DNA of 64,000 nt, from assembly GCA_963704475.1 (NCBI GenBank), contig OY969900.1:1054001-1118000 (forward strand). Reading direction: 5' to 3'. Source of the stretch: UBA9655 sp963704475. GTDB lineage: Bacteria > Pseudomonadota > Alphaproteobacteria > UBA9655. A program made the position numbers and the translations under genes. Positions 8,984 through 16,919 of this stretch are shown here, piece after piece (the stretch's first letter is position 1; each line of letters starts with the position of its first letter). The notes below the pieces were generated by a model that searched no databases, was not told where the DNA came from, and was given only the letters and a program-made list of their open reading frames with translations.

Positions 8984-10057
8984 CTATAAAATCCCTGAAG
9001 CCTCCCGCATAACATCTAAAAACTTCCTATTTTGTTTTTCTGTCCCCAGGGAAACTCTTATAGAGTTCGGGACACTTGAAGAACAGTCAAGAACAAGGAT
9101 CTTGTGCTGTTTCAGAAGTTCCATAGTTTTTTGAAAATTTTTAAGCACAAGCATAATAAAATTCGTCTCGCTTTGAAAAACTCTCAAAATGCCTTTCAAG
9201 GGTGATAGATGCTTTATTAAATCATCCCTCTCTTTTTTAATCTTTTCCCACGAGAGAAACGTTTCTCTTGAGTGATACAACCGCTCAGTCACTTTTATTT
9301 GAGAAAAGCTCGAAAAACCAAACGGCAGTTGGGTATAGCGCAGCGCATTAATAATCAGCTCATCTGCAATGACAATGCCACATCGAATTCCCGCCAGTCC
9401 CCACGCTTTAGAAAGCGTTCTGAGGACAATAAGATTACTATATTTATTTAAGCAAAAAATTGAGGAGGAAGTTTTTGAAAACTCTATATAGGCTTCATCA
9501 ACAATCACAAATCCGTCTAAAGATTCGCAGAGCTCTTCAATAAGACCAGGATCAAGAGTTGTTCCTGTTGGATTATTCGGATTACATAAAAAGACCATTT
9601 TGGGGTTTATTTTAAGAACATCTTCTATGGAAAAAGATGTGAGACTCCCACCTCTCAGAAGAATTTTTTCCACCTTTAAATTATGTAGGAGAGCCCAATG
9701 CTCGTAAGCAGAAAAGGTGGGGTGTATCACACACATAACGTCTCGATTTGGCTCTGCAAACGTCCGTAATAACAAGTCTATTCCCTCTAAGGACCCGACC
9801 GTAAAAAGAAGATTTTCAGGGCAAAGTGCTGATTTATCGTCTGTCGCAGAAGGTTGATTGAGAGAAAGAATTTTTTCAAGATAGACTTCTTTGAGTCGGG
9901 TATGCTTTACGTCGGGATACTCAGAAAAAAATCCCAAATAAGGATTTGTGTTGGTGCTTAAATCTATGTCCCACACCTCAGGGCAAAAATGTTTCTTTAT
10001 GGGTGTAGGAATGGATAAGTTTGACACAATTTCGCGTGCTTTTTGATGAATAAGCAT
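8984..10057 (-). CDS. PLP-dependent aminotransferase, histidinol-phosphate aminotransferase-like
   Basis: Class I/II fold aminotransferase of 357 residues. Family motifs are VGSLEGIDLLLR (PLP-phosphate loop region), CNPNNPTGTTLDP, VDEAYIEF and LRTLSKAWGLAGIRCG, where the Lys of TLSK forms the Schiff base. The closest fit is HisC or the related CobD decarboxylase. No his or cob genes are nearby, so the substrate is open; in a reduced genome it could serve aromatic amino-acid transamination. A good ribosome binding site (AAGGA) precedes the ATG at 10057. It is monocistronic and separated from mnmA by a repeat cluster. Confidence 0.8.
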   Translation of the reverse strand: MLIHQKAREIVSNLSIPTPIKKHFCPEVWDIDLSTNTNPYLGFFSEYPDVKHTRLKEVYLEKILSLNQPSATDDKSALCPENLLFTVGSLEGIDLLLRTFAEPNRDVMCVIHPTFSAYEHWALLHNLKVEKILLRGGSLTSFSIEDVLKINPKMVFLCNPNNPTGTTLDPGLIEELCESLDGFVIVDEAYIEFSKTSSSIFCLNKYSNLIVLRTLSKAWGLAGIRCGIVIADELIINALRYTQLPFGFSSFSQIKVTERLYHSRETFLSWEKIKKERDDLIKHLSPLKGILRVFQSETNFIMLVLKNFQKTMELLKQHKILVLDCSSSVPNSIRVSLGTEKQNRKFLDVMREASGIL

Positions 10058-10194
10058 GGTTTTTTCCTTTTCTTAAAGGTGTGAATAAAATTTTAACACG
10101 ACCAATTTTGATAAAACAAAATACCATATACAATGAATCATAAATTTAATCTTAGGGGCATGCAAGAGAGATTTTTTGGGTTGGCTATTTTTTT

Positions 10195-10320
10195 CATCCT
10201 GAACCAACACTGTCATCCTAAACAACACTGTCATCCTGAACCATGTTCTCGACTCCGATCGAGGATTGTTTCAGGACCTCGTTGTCATAAGGTCCCGGAT
10301 CAAGCCCGGGATGAAAACAA
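10195..10320. repeat. Cluster of palindromic repeat C copies
   Basis: Two truncated starts (caacactgtcatcct) followed by a full unit: tgtcatcctgaaccatg, a gactccgatcgagg palindrome, tttcaggacctcgttgtcat and gtcccggatcaagcccggga. With flanking AT-rich DNA it fills the gap between the aminotransferase gene and mnmA. Confidence 0.75.
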
Positions 10321-10368
10321 AGTTCCTCTTGCAAAAGACTTAAAATAAATCTCATATAATGACAGAAA

Positions 10369-11535
10369 ATGAGAGTAGATTTTATGAATAGTCTTGATTT
10401 TGATACCCCACCCTCAAAAACACGTCTTGTGGTCGCTATGTCGGGTGGCGTGGATAGCTCTGTTGCGGCGGCTTTAATGGTGGAAGCCGGGTTTGAGGTG
10501 ATCGGCATGACCCTGCAGCTTTATGACCAAGGGGCTGTTGTTGGAAAGAAGGGGGCCTGTTGTGCGGGGCAAGATATTTATGATGCGCGTGTTGTGTGCG
10601 ATAAACTTGGCATCCCTCATTATGTCTTGGATTATGAGTCCCGGTTTAGCCAATCCGTGATTGAAGATTTTGCGGATAGTTACATGCGGGGTGAAACGCC
10701 TATTCCTTGTGTGCGCTGCAATCAAGAAGTAAAATTTAAAGACCTCCTCGCAACGGCCAAGAATCTAGGAGCGCAAGCGCTCGTCACCGGCCATTATGTT
10801 CAACGCCTTTTGAATCAGAACAAGGCCGAGCTTCATCAAGCCTTTGATCCCTCTCGTGATCAAAGTTATTTCCTTTTTACAACAACGCAAGCGCAATTGG
10901 ACTTTTTAAGATTTCCTTTGGGAGGAATGCCCAAGGCAGAAACACGAAAGCATGCCCTTCGCTTTGGCCTTGAGGTGGCTGACAAGCCGGACAGCCAAGA
11001 TATTTGTTTTGTCCCCAATGGCTCGTACGCGCGTGTTCTTGAAAAGTTGCGCCCAGGCGCCTTAGAAGAAGGAGACATTGTTCACACTGACGGACGTATT
11101 TTGGGGCGTCATAAAGGAATTATTCATTACACAGTTGGGCAGCGAAAAGGCCTTGGCATTGGAGGAGGAGATCCTCTTTATGTTATTCGCCTGAACCCAG
11201 AAAATCATCAAGTTATCGTAGGTCCTTATGAAGCTTTAGCCTGCAAAGAAATCTGGATCAAGCAAGTCAATTGGTTGGGCGACCCTCAGGAAGATCCCGT
11301 GATCTGCCAGGTTAAGGTAAGGTCGTCCCGCGCGGCTGTGCCCGCAACACTCTCTCTTATGGCTGATAAGCACGCACGGGTTGTCTTTTCTACGCCTGAA
11401 TATGGTGTATCCGCAGGCCAAGCATGTGTCTTTTATCAAGGCACCCGCGTCTTAGGGGGAGGGTGGATCATGAACAGGAGTCAGGAGTCAGGAGTCAGGA
11501 ATCAGGAATCAGGAATCAGGAATCAGGAGTCTTAG
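10369..11535 (+). CDS. mnmA: tRNA-specific 2-thiouridylase MnmA
   Basis: MnmA thiolates U34 of tRNA-Lys, tRNA-Glu and tRNA-Gln, using ATP and a sulfur relay. Visible: the PP-loop MSGGVDSS (about 24-31), the first catalytic Cys in PCVRCNQEVKFKDL, TGHYVQ, DQSYFLF, the second catalytic Cys in DSQDICFVPNGSY, and the YTVGQRKGLGIGGG elbow. A second in-frame ATG at 10384 has the better-placed purine-rich site and may be the true start. The last 20 residues (from about 11475) are encoded by a 7-bp tandem repeat, so the natural stop has probably been overrun. Confidence 0.95.
   Translation: MRVDFMNSLDFDTPPSKTRLVVAMSGGVDSSVAAALMVEAGFEVIGMTLQLYDQGAVVGKKGACCAGQDIYDARVVCDKLGIPHYVLDYESRFSQSVIEDFADSYMRGETPIPCVRCNQEVKFKDLLATAKNLGAQALVTGHYVQRLLNQNKAELHQAFDPSRDQSYFLFTTTQAQLDFLRFPLGGMPKAETRKHALRFGLEVADKPDSQDICFVPNGSYARVLEKLRPGALEEGDIVHTDGRILGRHKGIIHYTVGQRKGLGIGGGDPLYVIRLNPENHQVIVGPYEALACKEIWIKQVNWLGDPQEDPVICQVKVRSSRAAVPATLSLMADKHARVVFSTPEYGVSAGQACVFYQGTRVLGGGWIMNRSQESGVRNQESGIRNQES
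11475..11532 (+). repeat. 7-bp tandem repeat at the 3' end of mnmA
   Basis: About eight units of TCAGGAGT/TCAGGAAT (period 7). Because 7 is not a multiple of 3, the translated tail cycles through a 7-residue pattern (NQESGIR). The reverse complement of the same unit is found at 33130-33194. Confidence 0.85.
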
Positions 11536-11577
11536 TGCAGCATTTACCTTAAAATTGTAAAAGATTATGTACCTTCA

Positions 11578-12057
11578 TCAAAAGCATTTAATGCCGCCTG
11601 AAGGGCCGGCAGGGTGCGCACAAATATTAAGAAAATCACAGCTGCAATTACTATTTAGCACAATGAATATCGTAGATATAGCAATCAAAAAAATAAGAGA
11701 AGCGCATATTTTGGGGAGAGTGTGGCCATCTTGTTGGCAGATATCTCTCCAGTCTTCTACACACTCTACACGCTCTAAACAAGGCCCGCAACATTGAGTA
11801 GGCATTTTATCAGTAGACGTTTCATCAGTAGAGGGTTTGGCTGTTTGCGAAGTGCCCTCCCCATCCCCCAGCATTCGAAAAGAATATCCTTGCAAATGGC
11901 CACCCGCGCCTTCGTAGTCCATCGCACGTACACTCAATGGATTGAGGACTATGCTCGCTATTAAAATAGTTTGAAGGCATTTAAATAAGAAATTCTGTAA
12001 AAACGAGAATAAGCTCGTCTTTCCTATGTTTTGTTGTATTTGCATCATAATTTTCAT
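11578..12057 (-). CDS. Predicted membrane/secreted Cys-rich protein, unknown function
   Basis: A 159-residue product. An N-terminal hydrophobic helix (LFKCLQTILIASIVLNPLSVRA) looks like a signal peptide or anchor. Next come a polar Thr/Ser/Asp segment, a Cys cluster (CCGPCLERVECVEDW...C), and a second hydrophobic segment (ASLIFLIAISTIFIVL) followed by CSCDFLNIC. It may thus span the membrane twice, or once after signal cleavage. No family recognised. It is convergent with mnmA. Confidence 0.5.
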   Translation of the reverse strand: MKIMMQIQQNIGKTSLFSFLQNFLFKCLQTILIASIVLNPLSVRAMDYEGAGGHLQGYSFRMLGDGEGTSQTAKPSTDETSTDKMPTQCCGPCLERVECVEDWRDICQQDGHTLPKICASLIFLIAISTIFIVLNSNCSCDFLNICAHPAGPSGGIKCF

Positions 12058-12208
12058 GGGGTTGTTCTTTCTATTTTGTCACGCTATCTACATACTCGTC
12101 TATCTTTTTCTCATACCGTCGGGCTTCTCAAAGAGTATAGATATACTAAATGCAGAAAAAAGTGGACATTTTTTTCATAACTCACTACTAATCACTGATG
12201 ACTGAAAA

Positions 12209-12283
12209 GGGCGTATAGCTCAGGGGGAGAGCACTACGTTGACATCGTAGGGGTCGCTGGTTCAAATCCAGCTATGCCCACCA
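12209..12283 (+). tRNA. tRNA-Val (anticodon GAC)
   Basis: Cloverleaf read by eye: acceptor gggcgta/tatgccc with an encoded CCA, a D-arm with agctcagggggagagc, an anticodon stem ctacg/cgtag around ttGACat, and a T-arm gctggttcaaatccagc. The anticodon GAC reads GUC and GUU. Confidence 0.95.
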
Positions 12284-12361
12284 TTTCAGGAAAACCCCAT
12301 ATCTGACCAACACATGATATATAAAAAATTATATGTTAATAAAATATTAATAAAAAAAGAA

Positions 12362-12390
12362 TTGACATTTTTACTATTTTTAATTACTAT
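12362..12390 (+). promoter_or_regulatory. Sigma70-type promoter
   Basis: TTGACA (12362-12367), 17-base spacer, TACTAT (12385-12390). It points toward the small secreted protein gene at 12631; a family A repeat (12402-12592) lies in between and would form most of the 5' leader. Confidence 0.55.
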
Positions 12391-12401
12391 TTAATTGAGG
12401 T

Positions 12402-12592
12402 AATTGCAAAATTTTTTCCCGGTTGTCATCCTCGAGCTAGAAGTTCTTGATTTGCAATGCAAACCCTAGAACTTCATCAAGGATCTTCTCAAAAGAGGCA
12501 AGATCCTCGGTTCAAGAAAAGGTAATGTTTTCCTTCGAAAAACAAACCTTTTCTAGCCCGAGAATGACAAGGGTTGGTTGAATTTTGCAATT
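12402..12592. repeat. MITE-like palindromic repeat, family A (copy 1)
   Basis: A 191-bp element with terminal inverted repeats AATTGCAAAAT / ATTTTGCAATT. Inside, the outer arms GTTGTCATCCTCGAGCTAG / CTAGCCCGAGAATGACAA pair, and two smaller hairpins follow (AAGTTCTTGATTTG and GATCTTCTC...GATCC). Near-identical copies are at 16107, 39879 and 44261. No coding capacity. Confidence 0.85.
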
Positions 12593-12630
12593 GGCTCAAT
12601 TATTATAAGAACATAAAAAGAGAGGACCCC

Positions 12631-12843
12631 ATGAAAAAGTCTATTTTGATATCATTCCTAACTGTCTTGAGCTTTTCTTGCGTTAAAAGTCTTAAGGCGG
12701 ATGTTATAGATCATACTCTCGGAAACACTCTTGAAGAGTGGGCAGAACGTGAATATTGCAGAGAATATTCTTCAGGAAATACGTATGAAAACAATAATTG
12801 CGTTCGACATCTTGAGAACAATTTCTTCGAGTTCTTCTGGTAA
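12631..12843 (+). CDS. Small secreted protein (paralogue of the next gene)
   Basis: A 70-residue product: signal peptide MKKSILISFLTVLSFSCVKSLKA, then a short acidic mature peptide with two cysteines and an aromatic C-terminus (NNFFEFFW). The ATG at 12631 has a strong AGAGAGGA site; the longer frame upstream reads through repeat A. Its signal region resembles that of the following gene (LISFLTVLSFS versus LISCLTILALS), which suggests an old duplication. Function unknown. Confidence 0.55.
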   Translation: MKKSILISFLTVLSFSCVKSLKADVIDHTLGNTLEEWAEREYCREYSSGNTYENNNCVRHLENNFFEFFW

Positions 12844-12991
12844 GCTAGCTTTCAAGCAAATCATAACGCTTAAGCGGGTCTAAAAAACAGAAAAATTAAT
12901 TGACGAAACTGGACAAAACTGTTCTTTTAATTTATTCTTAATGCTAAGGTGGTCTAATTTAAAAAAAATAAACTATAAAAAGGATTGTTCC

Positions 12992-13357
12992 ATGAAAAAC
13001 TATACTCTTATCTCTTGCCTAACTATTTTAGCGCTTTCTTCAATTGAAAGCTCTCACGCTGCTAGCTCCGTGTCTCAAGAGTCACGGTGTCGTGCTGCCC
13101 ATAAGGAATGTGACGTTATATTAAATCTATATGGCATAGAACTCCAGGAATGCCATAAACACGTTGAAAAACACTACGGGAAGTGTGCCGTAGAAGAGAT
13201 TGGTGTTCCTTCTCCTGTTCCCACCCTCAAAGAAGTCCCTACTCCTGAAGAAGTTCTCCCGGCCGAAGAAATTGCGACGACCACAGATACGGTTGATACT
13301 GACTTTGGGGGAATACAAGGGAAAAAGGGGTTTAGAAACGCAATCGAAGGCGATTAA
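12992..13357 (+). CDS. Small secreted protein with a Pro/Glu-rich tail
   Basis: A 121-residue product: signal peptide MKNYTLISCLTILALSSIESSHAAS with a likely cleavage after HAA, a Cys-containing helical middle (four cysteines: CRAAHKECDVI, QECHKHVEKHYGKC), and a low-complexity PTLKEVPTPEEVLPAEE segment. The ATG at 12992 is chosen because the signal peptide starts there, with AAAGGAT upstream. Function unknown; probably exported. Confidence 0.6.
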   Translation: MKNYTLISCLTILALSSIESSHAASSVSQESRCRAAHKECDVILNLYGIELQECHKHVEKHYGKCAVEEIGVPSPVPTLKEVPTPEEVLPAEEIATTTDTVDTDFGGIQGKKGFRNAIEGD

Positions 13358-13389
13358 TGGTTGAAGGGTTCTGAAATTCTCTGTACCTT

Positions 13390-13857
13390 ATGAAATCCAA
13401 GACACCTGTTCTCAATTTTATTGTGCATGATGAGCGCTGGATAGCGCTCATCCCAAACTGGCAGGAAGAAATTGCCTCTGCTTTAGAAAAAACAGCGGAG
13501 GACTTACATAAAGACTTCTCTCATCAAGAAGCAACCATTGTTTTAACCGATGATGCAGAAATTCAAGCGCTCAACAAGACATTTCGCAACCTTGACAAAC
13601 CCACAAACGTTCTGTCCTTTCCTTCTGGAGATGAAGAAAGTCTGGGGGATATCGTCCTCGCTTATGAAACAGTCGTGCAAGAAGCAACTCAAGACGCCCT
13701 TTCTCCCCTTCATCATACACTCCATCTAATTATCCATGGTTTTTTACATCTTTTAGGATATGATCATGATTCGGAAGAGAAAGCTCAAGAAATGGAAAGC
13801 TTAGAAATTCGAATTTTGAGAACCCTTAATGTTGCCAACCCCTATGAGGAGAGATGA
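13390..13857 (+). CDS. ybeY: Endoribonuclease YbeY
   Basis: Zn-dependent RNase for 16S rRNA 3'-end maturation and ribosome quality control. At 155 residues it has the hallmark HGFLHLLGYDH (H-x3-H-x5-H metal site, about residues 116-126) and the preceding core NKTFRNLDKPTNVLSFP. Overlaps the next gene by 4 bases (ATGA), so translational coupling is likely. The usual phoH neighbour is missing upstream, where a small secreted protein gene lies. Confidence 0.93.
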   Translation: MKSKTPVLNFIVHDERWIALIPNWQEEIASALEKTAEDLHKDFSHQEATIVLTDDAEIQALNKTFRNLDKPTNVLSFPSGDEESLGDIVLAYETVVQEATQDALSPLHHTLHLIIHGFLHLLGYDHDSEEKAQEMESLEIRILRTLNVANPYEER

Positions 13858-14684
13858 AGGACTGGTTATCACTGTTTCGCTCTTTCTTTAAAAAGAAAGA
13901 GGGAGAAGGATCGTTACGAGAAACGCTGGAAGAGCTGATTGAAGAAGAAGAAGTTGCGGATACATCCCTCGCACCTGACGAAAGAGAGATGCTCACAAAT
14001 ATTCTCCATTTACGGGATTTAACCGCGAAAGATTTGATGATTACGCGGGCAGAAATTATTGCCATTCCTTTTGAAAGTTCTTTGGAAGAGGTTAAAAAAA
14101 CATTTATAACCCATAAAGTAAGGCGCCTTCCTATTTATCGACAAAGCTTAGATGATATTTTGGGGTACATTGATTTACGGGATCTTCTGAATGCACCCCC
14201 CAAAGATTTTAAACTCTCTGATCACCTTCATAAAATTGATTTTATTTCGCCAAGTATGCGCATTTTAGATCTTCTTCTGAAGATGCGCTCGTCAGGGGAA
14301 AAGGTGGCCATCGTTGTTGATGAATACGGGGGCGTAGATGGCCTCGTTACGATGGGAGACCTAGTTGAGGAAATTGTCGGCGACATTCAAGATGTTGCTC
14401 AAATGAATTCTCCCCTTGAGTTTTTCCGCAGGCCCGATGGGGTTATCGTTGTGGATGGGCGGATGGATATTGAAGAATTAGAAGACCGGATAGGTCCTCT
14501 TCGTACAGCGGAAGAAAAAGAAGAAGATATTGACACCATAGGCGGCCTTGTCCTCCACCTTACAGATCGTATTCCTCAGCGGGGAGAGCTCATCCCCCAC
14601 TCATCCGGAGTCGAATTTGAAATTATTGAAGCAGATTCAAGGCGTATTAAACGTGTAGGGATTCATAATATGGTGTCCCCCTGA
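13854..14684 (+). CDS. CBS-domain CorC/HlyC-type protein
   Basis: A 276-residue cytoplasmic protein: acidic N-terminus, two CBS motifs (DLMITRAEIIAIPFESS..., about 61-120, and SPSMRILDLLLKMRSSGEKVAIVVDEYGGVDGLVTMGDLVEEIVGDI, about 126-175) and a C-terminal CorC/HlyC domain (about 195-275). Relatives are linked to Mg/Co efflux or to membrane-protein partners. The ybeY-corC order is conserved in proteobacteria; lnt, usually next, is absent. Confidence 0.88.
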   Translation: MKDWLSLFRSFFKKKEGEGSLRETLEELIEEEEVADTSLAPDEREMLTNILHLRDLTAKDLMITRAEIIAIPFESSLEEVKKTFITHKVRRLPIYRQSLDDILGYIDLRDLLNAPPKDFKLSDHLHKIDFISPSMRILDLLLKMRSSGEKVAIVVDEYGGVDGLVTMGDLVEEIVGDIQDVAQMNSPLEFFRRPDGVIVVDGRMDIEELEDRIGPLRTAEEKEEDIDTIGGLVLHLTDRIPQRGELIPHSSGVEFEIIEADSRRIKRVGIHNMVSP

Positions 14685-14686
14685 AT

Positions 14687-15025
14687 TCAGAACCTATCTT
14701 CATAATTTTTATCTCTCCTCATTACTGCCCCCCTCACCCGTGCACACGTAAAATTAGTGCCATAGTTTTTAGGGTGAAGTGTGATCTTGGAAGATGTGTG
14801 AACAGTGTAGTGAAACCCTCGGGTCCTCGCATATTCAATTGCCTTAAGCAATGTTGGAAAGACAAGACGTAGCTCATGCCTCATATCACGTGAAGAAGTC
14901 CACCCCATCAAAGGTTCAGGAAGTGCTGGATCAAGTGGCTCAAAAGAAAGGGTCCATCCTTTAAGTCTCCCTTTTCCCGATTGCATAGCACTTTTGAGAG
15001 GTTGAAAAATTCTGACAGTCATCAT
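14687..15025 (-). CDS. NDUFS4-like NADH dehydrogenase accessory protein
   Basis: Matches the 'ETC complex I subunit conserved region' family (bacterial counterpart of mitochondrial NDUFS4/18 kDa): VRIFQPLKSAMQSGKG, then PLMGWTSSRDMRHELRLVFPTLLKAIEYARTRG and a basic C-terminal segment. It should sit on the peripheral arm of complex I. An AGGAAGG site lies directly before two consecutive ATGs at 15025 and 15022, which sets the start; a longer frame to 15073 has no such site. Found in alphaproteobacteria and mitochondria. Convergent with the corC gene, two bases apart. Confidence 0.85.
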   Translation of the reverse strand: MMTVRIFQPLKSAMQSGKGRLKGWTLSFEPLDPALPEPLMGWTSSRDMRHELRLVFPTLLKAIEYARTRGFHYTVHTSSKITLHPKNYGTNFTCARVRGAVMRRDKNYEDRF

Positions 15026-15263
15026 AGGCCTTCCTATTCGTGGGGCACACTTTTCTAATTCTACATTTATCACTATAGCAACATTTATTAAAAAGTCAAC
15101 TATTGTTAAATTTTAATTGCCCATTTGTATAATTAATTTGCATTTATATAAAATTTTTGATAATATGATAAATATAAGATAACATACGTGTGCCCATGGG
15201 GTTTGCGCCAATGGTCAACAGTAACTAGTTGGGACATAAACATTTTATAAGGAACGCAAAAAT

Positions 15264-15917
15264 ATGCCGCATACATCTCCTCTTTTTTCTATTGCTCGTC
15301 GTGGGTTTATGGTGATTCTTTCATCGCCCTCAGGGGTAGGAAAAACAACGGTTGCGCGCCACGTTTTAGAGCAAGAAAAAGGGCTCAAACTTTCTGTTTC
15401 TGTCACAACTCGCCTCCCCCGTGCCTCAGAACAAGAAGGCAGGGACTATTATTTTGTCGATGAAGCTACCTTTTCTAAAATGCAGGAGGAAGACCACTTT
15501 TTAGAACATGCGCTTGTGTACGGATACCATTATGGGACACCACGCGCGGCGGTTGAAGCGCATATGGAAGCAGGTACAGATATCTTATTTGATATTGATT
15601 GGCAAGGAACCCAGCAACTTAAACAAATTGCCACAACAAATTTAGTCAGTATTTTTCTTCTCCCCCCCACATTAGGAACCCTTGAAGATCGTTTACGAGG
15701 CCGGGCGGAAGATAAGGAAGAAACAATTCGCCTTCGTATGGACAAAGCTGCGGATGAACTGAGCCACTGGGCCGAATACGATTATGTCATCATTAATAGT
15801 ACTCTTCATGAAAGCGTTCAAACAATCCGGTCAATTATTCACGCGGAACGAATGAAAAGACGACGCCAGGTAGGCCTTGCAGATTTTGTTAATTCCTTGC
15901 GCGGGGAGGATGTGTGA
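15264..15917 (+). CDS. gmk: Guanylate kinase
   Basis: Phosphorylates GMP to GDP. At 217 residues it has the P-loop SSPSGVGKTT (about 20-29), the GMP-binding TRLPRASEQEGRDYYFVD stretch, DIDWQGTQQLK and the lid RLRGRAEDKEETIRLRM. ATG at 15264 after AAGGAACG. Standalone; rpoZ and the yicC homologue are not adjacent. Confidence 0.95.
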   Translation: MPHTSPLFSIARRGFMVILSSPSGVGKTTVARHVLEQEKGLKLSVSVTTRLPRASEQEGRDYYFVDEATFSKMQEEDHFLEHALVYGYHYGTPRAAVEAHMEAGTDILFDIDWQGTQQLKQIATTNLVSIFLLPPTLGTLEDRLRGRAEDKEETIRLRMDKAADELSHWAEYDYVIINSTLHESVQTIRSIIHAERMKRRRQVGLADFVNSLRGEDV

Positions 15918-16106
15918 GGGAAGAGGGGCACTGATGCTATGTAACCTGAGTTGTGCGTCTTTTCTCTTCTCTACTGGAGAAAAGTCACGACTTTTCTTCA
16001 GTACGCTGAAGTATAGTCAGTATGCTGAGAGTTCAAAAACAAATAATCGGACGACAAACTGGGGTGAATATTGCAATTCCTCATCTAATGTCTAATTGCC
16101 CGAGGT

Positions 16107-16298
16107 AATTGCAAAATTATTTTCCCGGTTGTCATCCTCGAGCTAGAAGTTCTTGATTTGCAATGCAAATCCTAGAACTTCATCGAGGATCTTCTCAAAA
16201 GAGGCAAGACCCTCGGTTCAAGAAAAGGTAATCTTTTCCTTCGAAAGAAAAACCTTTTCTAGCCCGAGAATGACAAGGGTTGGTTGAATTTTGCAATT
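16107..16298. repeat. MITE-like palindromic repeat, family A (copy 2)
   Basis: A 192-bp copy almost identical to 12402-12592, with AATTGCAAAATT / AATTTTGCAATT ends. It lies just upstream of the groESL promoter. Confidence 0.85.
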
Positions 16299-16323
16299 CC
16301 CTCACCCATATCGGGAAAACTTC

Positions 16324-16351
16324 TTGACAGAAAAAGCGTATGTGGTATACC
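16324..16351 (+). promoter_or_regulatory. groESL promoter
   Basis: TTGACA (16324-16329), 16-base spacer, TATACC (16346-16351), directly followed by the CIRCE operator. Confidence 0.7.
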
Positions 16352-16353
16352 TA

Positions 16354-16380
16354 TTAGCACTCTCATGGTGAGAGTGCTAA
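16354..16380 (+). promoter_or_regulatory. CIRCE operator (HrcA site)
   Basis: Perfect CIRCE inverted repeat TTAGCACTC-N9-GAGTGCTAA. In known systems HrcA binds here and represses groESL until heat or misfolded protein titrates GroEL. hrcA itself is not in this window. Confidence 0.95.
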
Positions 16381-16404
16381 TAGTGGTAATTATTCATCAG
16401 GTCT

Positions 16405-16576
16405 ACTCTCGGTTCGTCATCCTCGAGTTAGGAGTCCTTAATTTGCGAAGCAAATTCTAGGACTTCTTCATCGAGGATCTCATCGATGGAGGCAAGATCT
16501 TCGATCAAGAAGTACTAATGTTTTCTTCGAAAACAAAGCATTTCTAAGTTGAGGATGACAAGGGATGGTGAATCAT
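16405..16576. repeat. Degenerate family A palindrome inside the groES leader
   Basis: Divergent relative of family A: TCGTCATCCTCGAGTTAGGAGTCC ... TTTCTAAGTTGAGGATGACAAGGG pair as outer arms, with inner hairpins around tcgaggatct / agatcttcga. It places about 170 extra bases of structured RNA between CIRCE and groES. Confidence 0.75.
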
Positions 16577-16614
16577 CACTAAAATTACTTAGTCATAGTT
16601 TAGTGGAGAAAAAA

Positions 16615-16902
16615 ATGAAATTTAGACCATTACATGATCGTGTTCTTGTTCGTCGTATCGAGCAAGAAGAAAAAACAGCAGGGGGAATTATTATTCCTGA
16701 CACTGCCAAAGAAAAGCCTATGGAAGGTGAAGTTATTTCTGTAGGAACCGGCACACGCCTCGAAGATGGAAAAATCATTCCTCTTGATGTGAAAGCTGGA
16801 GATCGCATTCTTTTCGGTAAATGGTCCGGAACAGAAGTTAAATTTAACGGTGAAGAATATCTCGTGATGAAAGAATCTGACATCATGGGAATTGTTGCTT
16901 AA
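16615..16902 (+). CDS. groES: Co-chaperonin GroES
   Basis: A 95-residue lid of the GroEL folding chamber: MKFRPLHDRVLVRRIEQEEKTAGGIIIPDTAKEKP with the mobile loop at about 16-33, then GDRILFGKWSGTEVKF. The ATG at 16615 follows GTGGAGAA; the frame upstream (to 16549) reads out of the repeat and is not part of the protein. First gene of the CIRCE-controlled groESL operon, 17 bases before groEL. Confidence 0.97.
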   Translation: MKFRPLHDRVLVRRIEQEEKTAGGIIIPDTAKEKPMEGEVISVGTGTRLEDGKIIPLDVKAGDRILFGKWSGTEVKFNGEEYLVMKESDIMGIVA

Positions 16903-16919
16903 TTGAAAGGAAGGATATT

